Shown here: positions 25,201 to 40,200 of the stretch, in pieces | Position numbering within the stretch: position 1 is the first letter of the stretch | Layout of the letters: each line of letters starts with the position of its first letter | DNA from: Cyclina sinensis | Lineage: Eukaryota > Mollusca > Bivalvia > Venerida > Veneridae | Direction of reading: 5' to 3' | DNA length: 64,000 nt | NCBI GenBank assembly: GCA_012932295.1 | Contig: JAAONU010000003.1 | Coordinates: 29,436,361 to 29,500,360, forward strand | Position numbers and translations under genes: made by a program | Notes under the pieces: model-generated | Database searches by the model: none | Seen by the model: only the letters and a program-made list of their open reading frames with translations | Told to the model about the DNA's origin: nothing

Positions 25201-28200
25201 TAAATCGATGCACTCCATTTGGTTTTTTTTTGTATTTTTATGAAACACAGCTAAACGTTACATAAGAAAAATAAAACAGAATTTGGTACTTGTTTCCAGG
25301 TCTTCTTATGGCGATGTCACTTCCGGATTTTTACCGCCATGTCCGAGGTTTGCCTCTTGACCACCCTGTTCCGAATACCCAGGGCAAATATACACAGTGG
25401 GGATTTAAGGAACCAAAGAAGGACGGTACCTTAGAAATTTTCAAGTACGTATAGTTTCCAGTTTTGCACTTCACGAAATGCTCCGCCAATTTAACACTTT
25501 CATTTCACTGAGAGCAGTACAAAACTCTACAGGGCCATGAAGCTTATACATCCATGTCCTTTTTTATCGTTTACAGATTTTAAGGGGTCGCAGAATATGT
25601 ATACTTGTAGTAATGTGGTCATTTGAAAAAGTCTGCCTATGCACTTAGAGTTAGAAGAATATGTACATTTGTATGTTTTACACAGAAATTGCTTATATTG
25701 CTGAGAGACATCATCAGAATTTTGACATTTTATCAATGCATGTATGTTATTTTGTTATTTACTATTGTGCAATTGGCATGGTCCTGTTTTTTTCTAAGAA
25801 ACTAGAGCGAAAGCTTTTGCCGGATCTCTGGTCCAAAATACATGTTAATTACTAGCAGTCTTGTCCTTTCGTCTGCCCATTTTGACTTGCAAAGAAACAT
25901 AGCAGCCGTCAGTTACTATTCAAATTTAGTTATCAAGGCATATTTTTCTTCTAAATTCTAGCCACTAAATAGTAATACTTTATATGAATACAAACGTATC
26001 ACTCATTAAATTCCTGAGACATGCTCGTCATATTTATTTGTCTAAGTAGCATAAACAAAATAATACAACACGGTGCTGTATATTTATATAACAGAAGTGA
26101 GCGAAAAGGGGTCATGGTACCGCCCGTCCTGATAGATATTAACAAAGATGGGGTCAAGGACATTCTAATGAGCTCTTTCAATGGCGTCATGATTCTCTAC
26201 TGTGGGGAAACCCTCGCTCCGATATGGAAAATAAAGTTTGAGGACAGAGAATCCTACAGGTATTTGTTGTTTAATTTGTTTTACTAGTGTTTAATCACCC
26301 TAATGCTTTGCCTCAGCTTAGCCTAACCATTTCTCTCATTTTATTAGGATTCGTAAAGCTACAGTTAAAATCCAACGAGTGCAGATCTAAATGAGGCTTG
26401 CCACGAAATTAACAACTTAGTGGTCGGGCTTCACATTTTCAATTTGAATGAATTAATTTTATTTATAAATTTTAACTGATTAAAAAAATCAATAACTTGA
26501 GATCACTTAAATGAATCTAATGACAAACGACATTATTAAATATGGTATACTGAACAGTCGATCTATGCTCATCTATACAATCCCTAAATTTTTATCTGTC
26601 ATTCCTTGAAATAATTTCTGAAACTTAACGACTACATTAAAGTATTTCAGGTCACAAACACCGACATATAGCGCTGATCTGAAACATATACAATAATCAT
26701 TAGAAAAGCATGTGATATAATATGTGGTAAATCACGTTTTTATTATACATCTGTCCATATGTTCAGTAAAGAAGCGGGTTTTTAACGTTGTTTGTTTTTG
26801 TTTTCTTTTTTAACGTTTGCATCATTTCCATTGCTTTAGAAGTAACTTATTTTTATTTTAAACGAAGATATGAGTACAGAATAATAAAATTATAGCTTTA
26901 AATTGTAGGTGATTTTTATGGGACTATCAATTTTAACAAGTAAAACATGTGCTTTTTGACACCTTTCCGTCGAGTTTTCTCCAGTTCATCATTTGGACAC
27001 ATGTTCATTTTCTTATGTCACAGCAAAATTTGTTTTCATACTCGTGTGATTTTTTGGGGTATCTTCATTTTAAAATTTCATCGGACTTTCTTTAATTTCA
27101 AACAACCCTATTCGAATAGCTTCCTTGAAAAAAATTGTTTGCATTGAGTGGGGACTGAAGGTGCAAATAATTGAGAATATAGCAGTAGCTTGCTCTCATT
27201 TTCCCCGAAGTAGCTAAACTAGTTCATATTTGATTAATAATTTTCAAATCAGTTATTCAGAAGTACTAGAAGTCTTCTTAATGATTTTTTTGACGTTATT
27301 AATTTGTTTCAAACTATGAGTGTTGTATTGAAGCATAAACTATGAGTGTTGTATTGAAGCATAAACTATGAGTGTTGTATTGAAGCATAAACTATGAGTG
27401 TTGCATTGAAGCATAAACTATGAGTGTTGTAGTGAAGCATAAACTATGAGTGTTGTATTGAAGCATAAACTAAGAGTGCTGTATTGAAGCATAAACTATT
27501 AGTGCATGTTGTATCTAAGCATAAACTATGAGTATTATATTGAAGCATAAACTTTGAGTGTTGTCTTGAATGATTATTGTTTTGAAACATGAACTATGAT
27601 TATTGTATTGAAACATGAACTATCTAGTTCTTATCTCTTAATTCATAACTGAACAATAAATGCATACCATTTTTTGTAACTTACATAGTACACCAGCCCC
27701 GGGTTATTTTAACGACGACGACGTCATGGACTTTATGGTGCACTGGAGTGTAGGGGCGTGGCCATATTATAATTACACAGATGTAAGTTTCTAGGATGCT
27801 TGAGCTTTAATGTAGCACCTACCTGCCCGATTTATTACACTGATCTGGCAAACTGGGTGTAACTTTTTCACCGCCATCTAGCGGAAGCGTCAGGCTGACA
27901 CGAGAACTTTTGTAGTTGGTGAATAGAAACGAATATCAGTGCGCTAATAAGCGTGCAAGTGTTTCAGATATTAGCTTTTTTTCTTTAGTCATACATTGAT
28001 GTTTTATTTAACCGTTAAGATTCTGTTGAATCTTAAAACATGGAAAGAGTTTTAAAGAACTACAAAAGTTACTCTTATAAGTTACTGACCAATATAGAAG
28101 GCCTCATTTTCTAAAGTTTCTCTTCAGGGGAGGTTAGTCTTGAAAGTAATGTTGTGGCATTATTGTCGAAGGGTCATAAAACAACTGCATTTTTTTATGT

Positions 28201-31200
28201 CGGCTGATATATTTGAAACTTACCAACTATAATAGTAAAAGCATTTTCACGAGTGAGAACAGGAGGTCTGTGTTGTGACGTCATGAGCTTGTCACAAGAC
28301 GTAACTATTTACGTTTTGTTTTCTAATAACGTCAATCAATGTTTTCTTATTCACTAGACGGTAATTATTGACGGTCGGGATGGAAGTATATTGTGGAACT
28401 TTACAACAAATAAATACGACGTGTCTTCGGATCTGGTGGCTAGAACTTCAGCTGTGAACAGGGACGTTTTCGTATTTAGGGCCCAGGGTAGAGAAGGAAA
28501 GGACCTGAAGAATACTGGGGCTATTCACGGGGCCACCGGGATACAACGTATCGTGAGAGTTTCTATAGATTGTTCCTTAAAATGAATTCGCACTACCTTG
28601 ATAAATGGAGCAGATTTCCCTAAAGCAGTGAAAACCATTCTTAGCCTCTTACTCATGTTGGCAGTTTATAATTCCAACTCGTTGAAATTATTTCCAATTA
28701 CTGGTACACTCTCGATACATTTTTTATTTTGTATAAATTCAACACAGCACTGGCTGTCCTATAAAGCTGGAACGAACTGAATAGGTACAAACAATGACAC
28801 CGAAAAGAAACTTACAAATATGAAAAAAAACAAAAAGAAAACACAACGAATATTGTTGAAATGCGATTTCACCCCAAGAAATTCATACATAACTGTTATG
28901 GCCCCGTTGAAGTTTTTCAAAAGTGAAACGGTATCGTCTACTTCTGTCACGATTTTCTCGTCTTATATTTGGTTCACTTGCATATTCTATGTAATTTACG
29001 TACCAACTTTTAGCTAACAAGGCGGGACACAGGGAGAGGTGACTGGGAGTTTGTGGACACTGAGATAACGGCGGAGAATGAGGATCAAGAAGGTATCTTA
29101 CTACAAGACAGTCATTTCAGACATAATCGAGCTGTTATTGACAAGGTAAGGGGTTTAATGAATAGAATGTGTTAGATACTAAATGTCTTACGCACTTTCT
29201 TTGTCAAACTATTGTAATTGTGATATTATTTAGACTTAAAATTGCCGATTTGAAATAGTGATATTAAGCTAATTTCATGAACAAGAGTCGATTGATAAAC
29301 CATGTTTTAATGCTGCACCAACTTTTTGTGCTCCTATTAGTAGGGGGCTTAGATTTGTTATTGTCCGTCTGTCTGTCTCTCCGTCTGTCTGTCTGTCCGA
29401 AAGGACCACGAAACTTCATAGGGATGTAGATCAGCAAATGTAGTTGCGCCTCTGGGGTCTTTCGTCTTACTCCACCCAGGGAAAGCAGAGTTATGGCGCC
29501 TAATTTAGTCAAAATAGTGACCAAAAAGTTTGGTCGTGCGCTCAGCGAACACAAATAGACTTAAGGTCATGAAACTTCACAAGGATATATATAAGCGAAT
29601 GAAGTTGCACACCTAGGTTTTTTGTCTCATTCCTCCATTGGAGAGAGAGAGTTACCAAAAGGTTTGCATCGTGTGCTCAGCCAACGCTGTTGCACCCAGG
29701 GTCATGAAACATTACAAGGACATATCAGCAATTGAAGTTGTGCACCTGGTCTATTTCGTTTCCATTCTTCTAGATGGAGCAGAGTTATGGCCCTCGATTT
29801 AGTGAAAATCGCTACCAAAAACTGCTGCATCACACACTCAGCCATCCCTGTTGCATCCAGGGTTATGAAACATTACAGAACGCTGCGTACCCGGTTTTTT
29901 TCAATTAAATTACAGATACCATAGTGTACTTTAAACTTATTTATTTAACATCGACTGCGAAGCAAGTTCTTGCAATTCCTCTCGATTACTGCTTCCTACG
30001 TTCGAACCAGTACTCGCGCCAAAAGCGAGAAATGTGGAATGTCACTGAAGACTCTCACCCCTGGTGGGATTCGAACCGGCAACCTCCGGATCGGGAATCC
30101 GGCACTCTAAAATCTTGACCACTGCTACTGACTGCTCCTCCCTTACCTTGACAACACACAACCACCGCTCCCTTGCCTTAGGAACTGAACTCCACCCCTT
30201 GTGGTACATATGTACTCTGTGTCGTGAATATTTATTTAATCAGACTGAATAACACTGAATTCAAAACATTGAATGAAATTTTAATTTATTTTATTTTAAT
30301 GTAGCATTTTTACAATATCCAATTTTATTTCACAGCAATTATTTTATCCCAAACGTACTTTCCGCTAAATATTCCAAAATCACATCAAACCTGACAAAAA
30401 TGTTTCGTGCTTATATAGCAATATTTTCCCGCAAAAATATTTAAAAAACCAAACAAAATCCGTTCAAGAAAAAACACCGACGGTAAACAGAACAAAAGAC
30501 TTAGTACCACCGAAGGTCAATTGAAACAATGAAAGATGTTGCATAACTGCACGTGAATTTAACAAAAATATTTATAAAAACCCGTGCTAAGAACTATGAT
30601 GATGACGCCGTCGGTGAATTCTTTAAAAATAGATTATATTGTGAAGTAAAGCAAACTAATAAGCTTATATAATGAAATTCGCAAACTCTGCGACACTCCC
30701 GGCGGAAAAGTATATAAATACAATATATACAATTATAGTCTATAATTCATGGCAAATTAACATCAAATGAATTCCCACATATATACATTAACACACACAC
30801 AAAATGAAATTAACACAATATATAATAAATATGCATGTTAAACTTTAGTAAAATACTTAACTAAAGTTAATATAATAATTTTATCTCAATTTCCATTTCT
30901 AACAGTTCAACCTGCGTCACATTTATTCAGACGAGAAATCATTATTGTCAGTGTCTAACTGTATAATTTTCAGCGGTTGCTACTCTATCCACATGTATAA
31001 TTTCCTCGTTTCTGTAGGTATATGTAGTTTCCGACCTGATTACATGATATTCAGTCACTCTGTGAACGTCAGGAATATCTGATTCGTTATTTAAAATGTC
31101 ATTTTCAATGTTATCATTGCCACCATTATTCTCATTGTCACTTTCACGAGAGTCACCATCAGATTCGTTATTAACACCTCCATAGAAATGGTCATAAATT

Positions 31201-34200
31201 ACATCTGAACCGTCGTTTTCGTTATTGTCACAACTTTCCTCTAAATCGCTAGCACTAAGCTTATCGTCATCAGATTCTTCATCAGTATCCCAGACCTCAT
31301 TTCCATCCAGTTCATTATCAATAGACGTACTTTCCTCATCAACAGCTTTATTCAATTCACTACCACCATCCTTACTATCAACTGTTTCTTCACAAATAGC
31401 AGTTATCTCATTCTCACCTAACTCATTACCATTCGTCTTCTTACTAGCAGATTCTTCACTTACAGCACTAATGTCATTTGTATCATCTTCACTATCATTA
31501 CCCAGGTTATCATCATTAGGGACATCCCCATCAATACTTATATCTGGTTCACTATAATCAAAGTCTGCATCTTGTTTAACATCATCATTCACTTCAGCAT
31601 CCTTATGTATATTTGCATTGTCATTCTTCTCTGTATTAACATCTTCATTGTTTTCAATATGCACTTCCACTAGAACTCTGTTATGCACGAGCATATCAAC
31701 ATCGAATTCATTTACTACATCCTCCTCCAAACTTGGTAGAGCATGTTTTACTTGTGGATACCCACGTTTCACACCGCATAAGTATCTATTGGTTAATCCA
31801 CGACTAAGTCCATGTACAAATCCAACATGTTTTCTCAAGTACTCTTTTCTCACAAAGGATGCTTCACAATTTTCAAATAGATACCAGAACTTTTCCTTGT
31901 TGGAATGCGATTCAGTTATATGTCTCCTTAGACTCCTGTACACATTATAACTTTTATGACAGTGGTCACAGTAATACATGTTTCCTTTATCACTAGTGCT
32001 AGAGTTATATATTTACGTTTATTGTGTTAAATAAAACTTGATATGACTCTTTCTCAAATTCATGTAGAAATATAGTTTTTACAGTACACTAATACATTTG
32101 GTAAAACTCGTGCTTTATATCTATTCAATCTATTCAATAGTTTTCACCGACGGTGAATGTTCTATTGTGTTGTATAAACACAGACCGGACACTACAAATT
32201 AGTATACAACTGCACGTGGAAATGTAGACCAATTTCGATTCATTTTAACTGATTAACTCAGATATATGTAATACGGCAAACCTTAAATTTTAAAAAATTC
32301 CTTTATTTTTGATTTTGCAATCTTTGCGGCATCTCGTTCCGATTTTTTATCAGCGAGGTGTAGTTGTTCTTTTGAAAGGATTTTCGGAAAATTTTTATTT
32401 AATTTTCCTACTTCAAAATGCTGTGTAGTTTCTAATGGAAATAAAAGACATAGTGGTCGATTGATCATCCGTCCAGAAGATAACATATCCTTAGCTGATC
32501 GTATTTCGCCATCAAAACTTCGTGGCAAATCTGTTATCCTTCCATATCTCCAACAGCCACGAGGTAGATCATTTTTGACAAAGACGATGTCACCGACAAA
32601 CGGTGGTTCAGTGGCTTGTAATTTGCCAGACTTTAATTTCGTCTGAGTTCTTTCTCTTAAACTAAGAAGATACTCGTTACGCCACAACTACCAGAAGGTA
32701 TCAAGAAGTCTATGGCCTTTTTTCCATAGTGTCAATATTACCTTCGCATAGCTTTCAAAGGGCGAGTACTCTTCTTCCAATTCGTCATATTTGTCTATTT
32801 CAGGAAGACTAAGATTTCTATTTAATGATAAAAAGTGTCCAGGAGTTATAGTTATGCACGAGTCTATGTCTTCTTCGACATACACAAGAGGTCGAGAATT
32901 CAGTACAGCTTCGGTTTCTTTCAGTAATGTTTGCATTTGTATTGTCGTTAATAAGGTACGACCGATAGTTTTTCGGAGAGTTCGTTTGACTAATCCTACA
33001 AGACGTTCGTAGTAACCTCCCATCCACGGCGAAAGTTCGACAATGGAATTCCACGTTATTTTAGCATTTGCAGCATAACTTTGAACATCTTCTGACTGTA
33101 CAATGTTGCGAAGAACGTTTTCTAACGTTTTACTTGCTGCTTTAAATTGCAATGCGTTATCACTGATAACAATGTGCGGTGTACCTCTTTGTGAAATAAA
33201 TCGCCTGAATGCTAAGAGAAATCCTCCGGTACTCATATCTTCTACTAGTTCTAAATGAATTGCTCTAGTTACCAAACAGGTAAATAAACACACCCATACT
33301 TTTTCGGACCATTCTCTGTTTTAACGTACAACGGGCCTAAATAGTCAAGACCTGTTCTACAGAAGGGTACCGATTCTGAAACAAGTGCTTTGGGTAGAGG
33401 TGGGATGTTTGGCATTTTATAAGGACCGCCCTCAACTCTTCGGCACACAAGGCATCTTTTTATTACTGACTTAACAGTAGCACGACCTCGAACAATCCAG
33501 AAGTTGTGTCTGAGTTTACTGAGTGTTTGGGAAACACCACTATGGAGTAATTCTGTATCTGTTTTCTGTATCAACAATCTGGTAAACGCGTCCTGCTTTG
33601 GAACTAATATTGGATGTCTAGCTCCATATGTAAGACCTGAATGTTCGAGACGACCTCGACATCGGATAATTCCATTTTCATCAACAAATAACCCTAATTG
33701 ACGTTGCATGTTATTGGGTCTTTGGTTTAATGTAGCACTAAGAGTCTCATTAAAATGTTCTTGTCGTAGATGTTTCAACCATAATGTTTCAGCTCTGATA
33801 AGCTCTTCAGTTGTTAGGACACCGATATTTCGGTTACTTCTCTCACGTATGTTTCTTATAAATCTAGCAGCATATGCTGTGACTCTAAGTAGTTTTGTCA
33901 TCGATGAAAATCTATCGATATCGATTCCAAATGGACTTACTTCAAAACATATAGCCATATTGGAATTTGTTTGCGTTTCACAGTTTTCAGTTATTATTTC
34001 ATCAGTCTCTTTACCTAGTACTTTGTCTAGATTCAGGACATTGTTATCAGACTTTGGCCATTCTGATTTGGACAATGATAACCAGTCTGGCCCATGCCAC
34101 CACATACTACTGCTTTGTAAAGTATCTGTGCTAACACCACGAGATCAAATATCACCTGGATTTTCATGTGTCGATACATATCCAAATGTGGCATTTGTTT

Positions 34201-37200
34201 GTGATTTTATTTCTGTCACTCTATTTCTAACGAATACAGACTTCTCTTTCTTCGAGTGTATCCAATGTAATACACACTGAGAATCGGTCCATACATTTAA
34301 TTTGTCCATATCAATTCTCAGCTGTTTTTTCACAAACTGTAAACATCGTACTCCAATAAGTACGGCCATTAATTCTAGTTTTGGTACCGTTAGTTGCTTC
34401 TTTACTGGAGCAAGTCTTGTTTTAGCAAATATAAGATCTGCCTTTGTTCCACTTTTTGTTTCTTGATGAAGATATATACAGCAAGAGTAAACCTTTGCTG
34501 AAGCATCACAGAAACAAACAAGACTCTTATTACTATGGTATACTGCATTTTCAACTGATGTTAAACATCTTGGTATTTTGCAGTCACTAATTCTCATTAA
34601 ATCACTTTTCAGTGTCAACCATTGAAGCTTGTCTAGTTCACTTATTTCCTCGTCCCACTGTAGATTTTTATTCCACAATGTTTGGATAAATATCTTACTT
34701 TGTAAGATTATCGGAGAATATAAACCAAGTGGGTCAAATACAGATGCGACTGTCTTTAAGAAAAAGTTCTTATGGAAAGTTCATCTGTATCTGTATTCCA
34801 GATATGTCCAAGTACCTTCATGACTCCAGTCTCTGCTCTGTCCTTTTCCTGTATGAAGGTATTGACTTGTTCATTATTCGATATCCATTCTCTCAAGTTC
34901 ATTGAGATGTCATTGAACATTGACTTTCCATTCTGGTACAATTGTATTGCTTCAGATATTGTTTCTGTGCCAGTGACTACATTATCGACATAAATGTCGT
35001 TTTTTTTATCTTTTCTGCTGTCTCAGTACCATATGAATCTAAATGGCATTCAACAGTTGCTCCAAGTAAGAATGGAGAAGATATAACGCCAAATGGTACT
35101 CTACAAAACCGATATTCTATTATATTTCCTTTCTCCATAACAGGTTTACTTAAATCTTTAACCCATAAGAAACGGGTAACATCTCTGTCACTTGGTTGTA
35201 TCCCTATCTGCAAGAAGGCATTTTCTATATCGGCAACAATAGCTACTTTATGAAGCCTAAAACGCATGAGCATGCCACATAAATCATGTAACATAACTGG
35301 TCCTCTGTATAAATTTTCGTTTAAACTTGTGTCACATTGCTTTGTTTTTGCAGAAGCGTCATACACTATCCGCACTTTGTCGTTGTTTTCGACGGTGTTA
35401 TCACTGCATGGTGTGGCATGTAGTGAACTAAACCTGTTCCTGTGTTCTTATTGTCAACTTCCTCAATAATACCTTTCTTTCTTTGATCTTGAATTATATC
35501 ATTATACATTTTCATAAGTTCTGGTTTCTTTTCTAGCTTATAGACAACTGATTTTAGTCTTCCGTGTGCCAACTGCCGATTAATCGGCAGATTCGGTTCA
35601 TTATCTTTCCATGGCCATTTTACTTGATAACGACCGTCGGAAAACTTCAGTGTGTCTCTAAAATGTGACATTGCTTTTATGTCATCTGATGTATCTGGAT
35701 TATCCATGGTGCCAATAGATTCAACATTCCAGAAATCTTCTAAGTTCGGTTTAACAGGTAGCGAACTGTCAAGAGTAGTGTATACCTTTGTTTTTGTCAA
35801 ACAACATCCGTTTGTCAAGATCAACATATTGACATCATCTATATCATCTTCCTTTTTCTCAGTTCTTCCTGTGAGTATTCAACCGCATTTTGAACTAAGT
35901 AAATAAAGTCCAGGTTGAATTTCAAGTTTCTGACCTAGAATGATGTCTAAGTAGTAGTCATTGCCAAGCAACATATCAATTTCATAGGATTCGTTTTTCT
36001 GAGCTACAGTGTCAGCTAAATCAACAGAGTTAATTATCTGACTTGCATTTTTGGAAAGTTGACCTACAGGTTTTCTATGAATTGTGCCACTGATAACATG
36101 CACTATATTCACAGAAATATCCATCTGCTCTCCATATTTCAGATCTATCTGTAAGGAAGACTTCTTTGTTGTCACAGTCTTTGATTTGCTGCTACCGAAA
36201 GTCATTACATGGATGTCTTCTGTACCTTCTGTTTTCAAGTTGAGGCGTTTTGCTAAAGGTTCTGATACATACGACCTTTGAGAACCTGAGTCAAGGAGTA
36301 TCCGAATAGTTTCGGATTTATTACCCTTTGGATTGCTAATCTTTGTTTGAACGGTTTGCATGAGTATCATCTCTCCAGATGAAACCATTGCATTTTCTGG
36401 CGAACTTTTACCTTCAGGAACAGGTTCACTTTTTTCACAACTGATTTGTGAATCAGCATTGATTTCTTCTGACAAATGGGCACTTGTATTTGATTCTTTG
36501 AATTTTAAATTACACAAACTTCTATGGTGGCTACCTCTTTCACCACAGTAAGGACACATTTTCTTTCCTCGCTTGCAGTCAGTTGACATGTGTCCAAACT
36601 AAAGGCACTTGTAACAATCGTTTTCTGGCCTCAACTATCCAATATGTAGGACACTCATCACTCTAATGTTCTTTGCTGCAGTATCTACATAATGTAGAAT
36701 AGTCTTTATCTGTTGCACTTGGTTTGTTAGAATTGTTAGCTACTAAAGCTTCACCTGATGTATGCCATTGTTGATTATCTTTTCTTGGACCATAACCTAA
36801 CATTGGTCCATAAGCACCTTTTGTTGACAGACCACCGGTGCTCCTTTGAGCTCCGTTATTATTTGTACTGTTGTTATTCATCCGAGTTCTATTGTTGAAT
36901 GTGCCACCGGTGCTCCTCTGAGCTCTGTTACTAAAGGCACCGCCGGTGTTTCTGTGTACACCGGTTTTATTAACACCGCCTGTGTCTACTAGAACACCGT
37001 TATGTATCTTGGGTTTACTTTTATTGGCTCTTTCACGAGCTACGATGTAGTCATTAAGTTTTTCACGTAGTGTTTTCAATGTCCACTAATCGTTAGCTCT
37101 TTTCAACATTTCTAATTGGAGAAGCACGTATTCTGGAAGTTTTGCTCTAATCATAGCAATAAACACATCTTGATTAATATCTTGATGCAATACTTCCAAG

Positions 37201-40200
37201 CTTCGGAGATGTCGTTCTACAGTATCCATGAACAATCTCAAACTTTGAACATTGTTGTATGCTGACTGAATGTTGATGATTTTGTTATAATGTAACTCTA
37301 TCAATTCCTGTTCGTTTCCATATCGTTCACGAAGCATTTGAACACCTATGTGGTAATTATCACCAGATAGTTTTAACCCATCTATGACATTCCTTGCTTC
37401 TCCGTACAGTTTTCCACGGAGGTAATTAAACTTCTGTATATCTGAGATACTCTTATTATTATGCACTGATGTAAGAAATGTATCCCAGAACTCATGCCAT
37501 CGTAACTTGTCACCACTAAAGGAACAAATGTCTAATTTTGGTAACTTTATTGTCGTTGACTTTTCATTGTCTTTCTTTTCTTGTTTTTCATAATACTCTT
37601 GTTGGTATTTCATTTGGTCAACAACAAGTTGTTGAAATTGCTCTTGCATTTCAATCATTTTTGCTATTTGACCTCCCTCATGTGGAGATTTACTCTCATC
37701 TCTTAGCAGCTGATCTTCTTTAACTTTTCAGAAACTAATACTTCAAACTCTTGAAGCTTTAGTATCATATCATTTGCTGAATCACATGATTTAGCATCAT
37801 CGTTCAATATTTCTGTGACAAGATCATCCTCACTTTCACCAAGTGAACCAATCACCCTCTCAGACTGACTTTCTAATTTAGAAATAAATTGATTCAGTCT
37901 ACCAACATGTAACGATATGCTTTTCAACGATTCATCATGACTACAGCTGTATAATTCTTTTTGTAAGACTAAAGAAGCTTTGCTTACCTCTTCTTTCAAA
38001 TTGTTGATGTACCTCGTACGTACACCCTTCAAGTATTTCAAAGCCGACATCGTCGTTTAAAGCTTTATTAACTCTTTTATTTTATTCCATTCCCGGGTTC
38101 CGGCACCAATCAATGTCGTGAATATTTATTTAATCAGACTGAATAACACTGAATTCAAAACTTTGAATGAAATTTTAATTTATTTTATTTTAATGTAGCA
38201 TTTTAACAATATCCAATTTTATTTCACAGCAATTATTTTATCCCAAACGTACTTTCTGCTAAATATTCCAAAATCACATCAAACCTGACAATAATGTTTC
38301 GTGCTTATATAGCAATATTTTCCCGCCTAAATACATAAAAAACCAAACAAAATTCGTGCAAGAAAAAACACCGACGGTAAACAGAACAAAATACTTAGTA
38401 CCACCGACGGTAAATTGAAACAATGAAAGATGTTGCATAACTGCACGTGAATTTAACAAAAATATTTATAAAAACCCGTGCTAAGAACTATGATGATGAC
38501 GCCGTCGGTGAATTCTTTCAAAATAGATTATATTGTGAATTAAAGCATACTAATAAGCTAATATAATGAAATTCGCAAACTCTGCGACACTCTGGACACA
38601 TTTCTAGTTTATATTATTTTTAAAGCTTCTACTTCATAACAGTTTGTCGGTTCTTAAAGACGATATTTCCATAGTAAAAATTACTATTCTCATGTATCTG
38701 ATAGGATTATGTGGAATGTAAGAGCGACCAGAGGGTGTTCCTTGCAGAGTTGTTTGCCCTTGATAGGACAGTGATGAAAACGCCTTTAAAGCTCTGGCAG
38801 CGGGGATCAGAAAAATACTTTTACAGTGAGTTTCTTGCACTACACGTATAAGATAAAACTGAATTATAAGAGCATCACTTATGTTCATATTCATGGTATT
38901 ATATCATTGTATCACAAAACATTGTCTATGATTTGGTCTACATTTTAAATTTTTAAATGGTCATTGATATACACGGCAAAATTTTATGCGATTACGTGCA
39001 GTTGAGAAAACCTTTTTTATGGAAGCAAAGCGGTATAGAACGACAGTTTTAGTTTTCATTTACTGTAAACGATTGTGCAAGCTGCTGCAGACGTAAAAAA
39101 GAAGTTTTGAAGAGAAATAGTGAATAAAATTATTGAACACATTTCATTTTCGCCTTCTTTAACAACACTGTCAATGTCGTTGCTTGCCGAGCCTACAGTT
39201 TCTTGATTCAAGACTTATAAATTCTGCCTCAAACATATTTGTTTCAACATATTCTTGTCATTAAATGGCGTGTGAAGAGCTAAAGACACTGTATTTGTTT
39301 TCTTCAGAGCTTACTGAAAAGGACAGGATAGCTGTGCAGGAAACAATTAAGAAATATGGTGCTAACCATACAATGACAGAGAACGAAGTCCCGTGGTCTC
39401 GTGGTAGACGAGAGCAGTCGACCGGAAATGTAAAAGATTCTTATTGTATTCTCACCCAACCAGACGAAAGAACAACAGGTAAAGGTCAAAAGACTTGACC
39501 CTTACTGCTGCTTTATACAGAACTCTAAACCACTGGCTTGTAATTTGGATGACGATAGTACATGTATACTGCTCCGAGTTGATTCGGAGAATCGTATAAC
39601 TAAAACACAGGGTTTTGATACTTTTTTGAGAAGAAAGGGTAGATACATAACAAAATACAATGTATATCTAAATTAAAGACTTTCTAAACACCAAAAAAGA
39701 GAGAACATGCGATAAAAGGATTATTATAAAACCTTTAAGCACTTGGCAGTTCTGTGATTAAGTATAGCAAAGCCGTATTTGAAATAGGATGTAGAACGTC
39801 TTTTTTTCTTTAAGCGATATGTTAGTGAGTTCAAAAGTCATATTGAGATAAAATATTCAAAAACTTAATTCTCTCGCTCCGAATTTTTTCTGTGAAGTGT
39901 TCTTTACAGGATTTTTTTTCAAAGAACTATTATTTTGTATGAGAACAGCAGGAAAATAAATATCAAAATTATACTGTAAAGATTAAATCTTTCATGAAAA
40001 ATTATCTTGAGAGTATTTGAATTCGATTATGTTTATCTACCACACTTCCATTCACCAGGTGCTATAGGTGACGTGGATGGTGACGGAAGACTCGACGTCA
40101 TCGTGAATCTTGTTTCCGTCGGTGTACTGAGAGACGAATATGCAAGGTTTGTGTACACTTACTAATATTTTCAGTACCACAGTTGGATGAAGTAACGCAA

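Larger units (their letters stand above)
30220..38589 (-). mobile_element. BEL/Pao LTR retrotransposon, complete in length but defective, antisense in intron 11 of the FAM234-like gene
   Basis: This 8370-bp element is transcribed leftward. Order in its own direction: 5' LTR (38114-38589), primer-binding site, gag, protease, reverse transcriptase, RNase H, integrase, an extra zinc-finger ORF, 3' LTR (30220-30695). The LTRs are both 476 bp, begin TG and end CA, and differ at about 17 positions by eye (about 3.6%). The domain order and motifs (DSGS protease, YVDN-type RT box, H2C2 integrase zinc finger and DDE core, C-terminal DUF5641-type region) identify BEL/Pao. Gag-pol is interrupted by about a dozen stops and frameshifts, so the copy cannot encode its own replication proteins. 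Confidence 0.96.

Noticed and set aside
31225..31950. Two Ser-rich 110-codon plus-strand frames
   Set aside because: They are antisense shadows of the Asp/Glu-rich zinc-finger ORF: GAT/GAA-rich codons read as TCN/TTC on the other strand.
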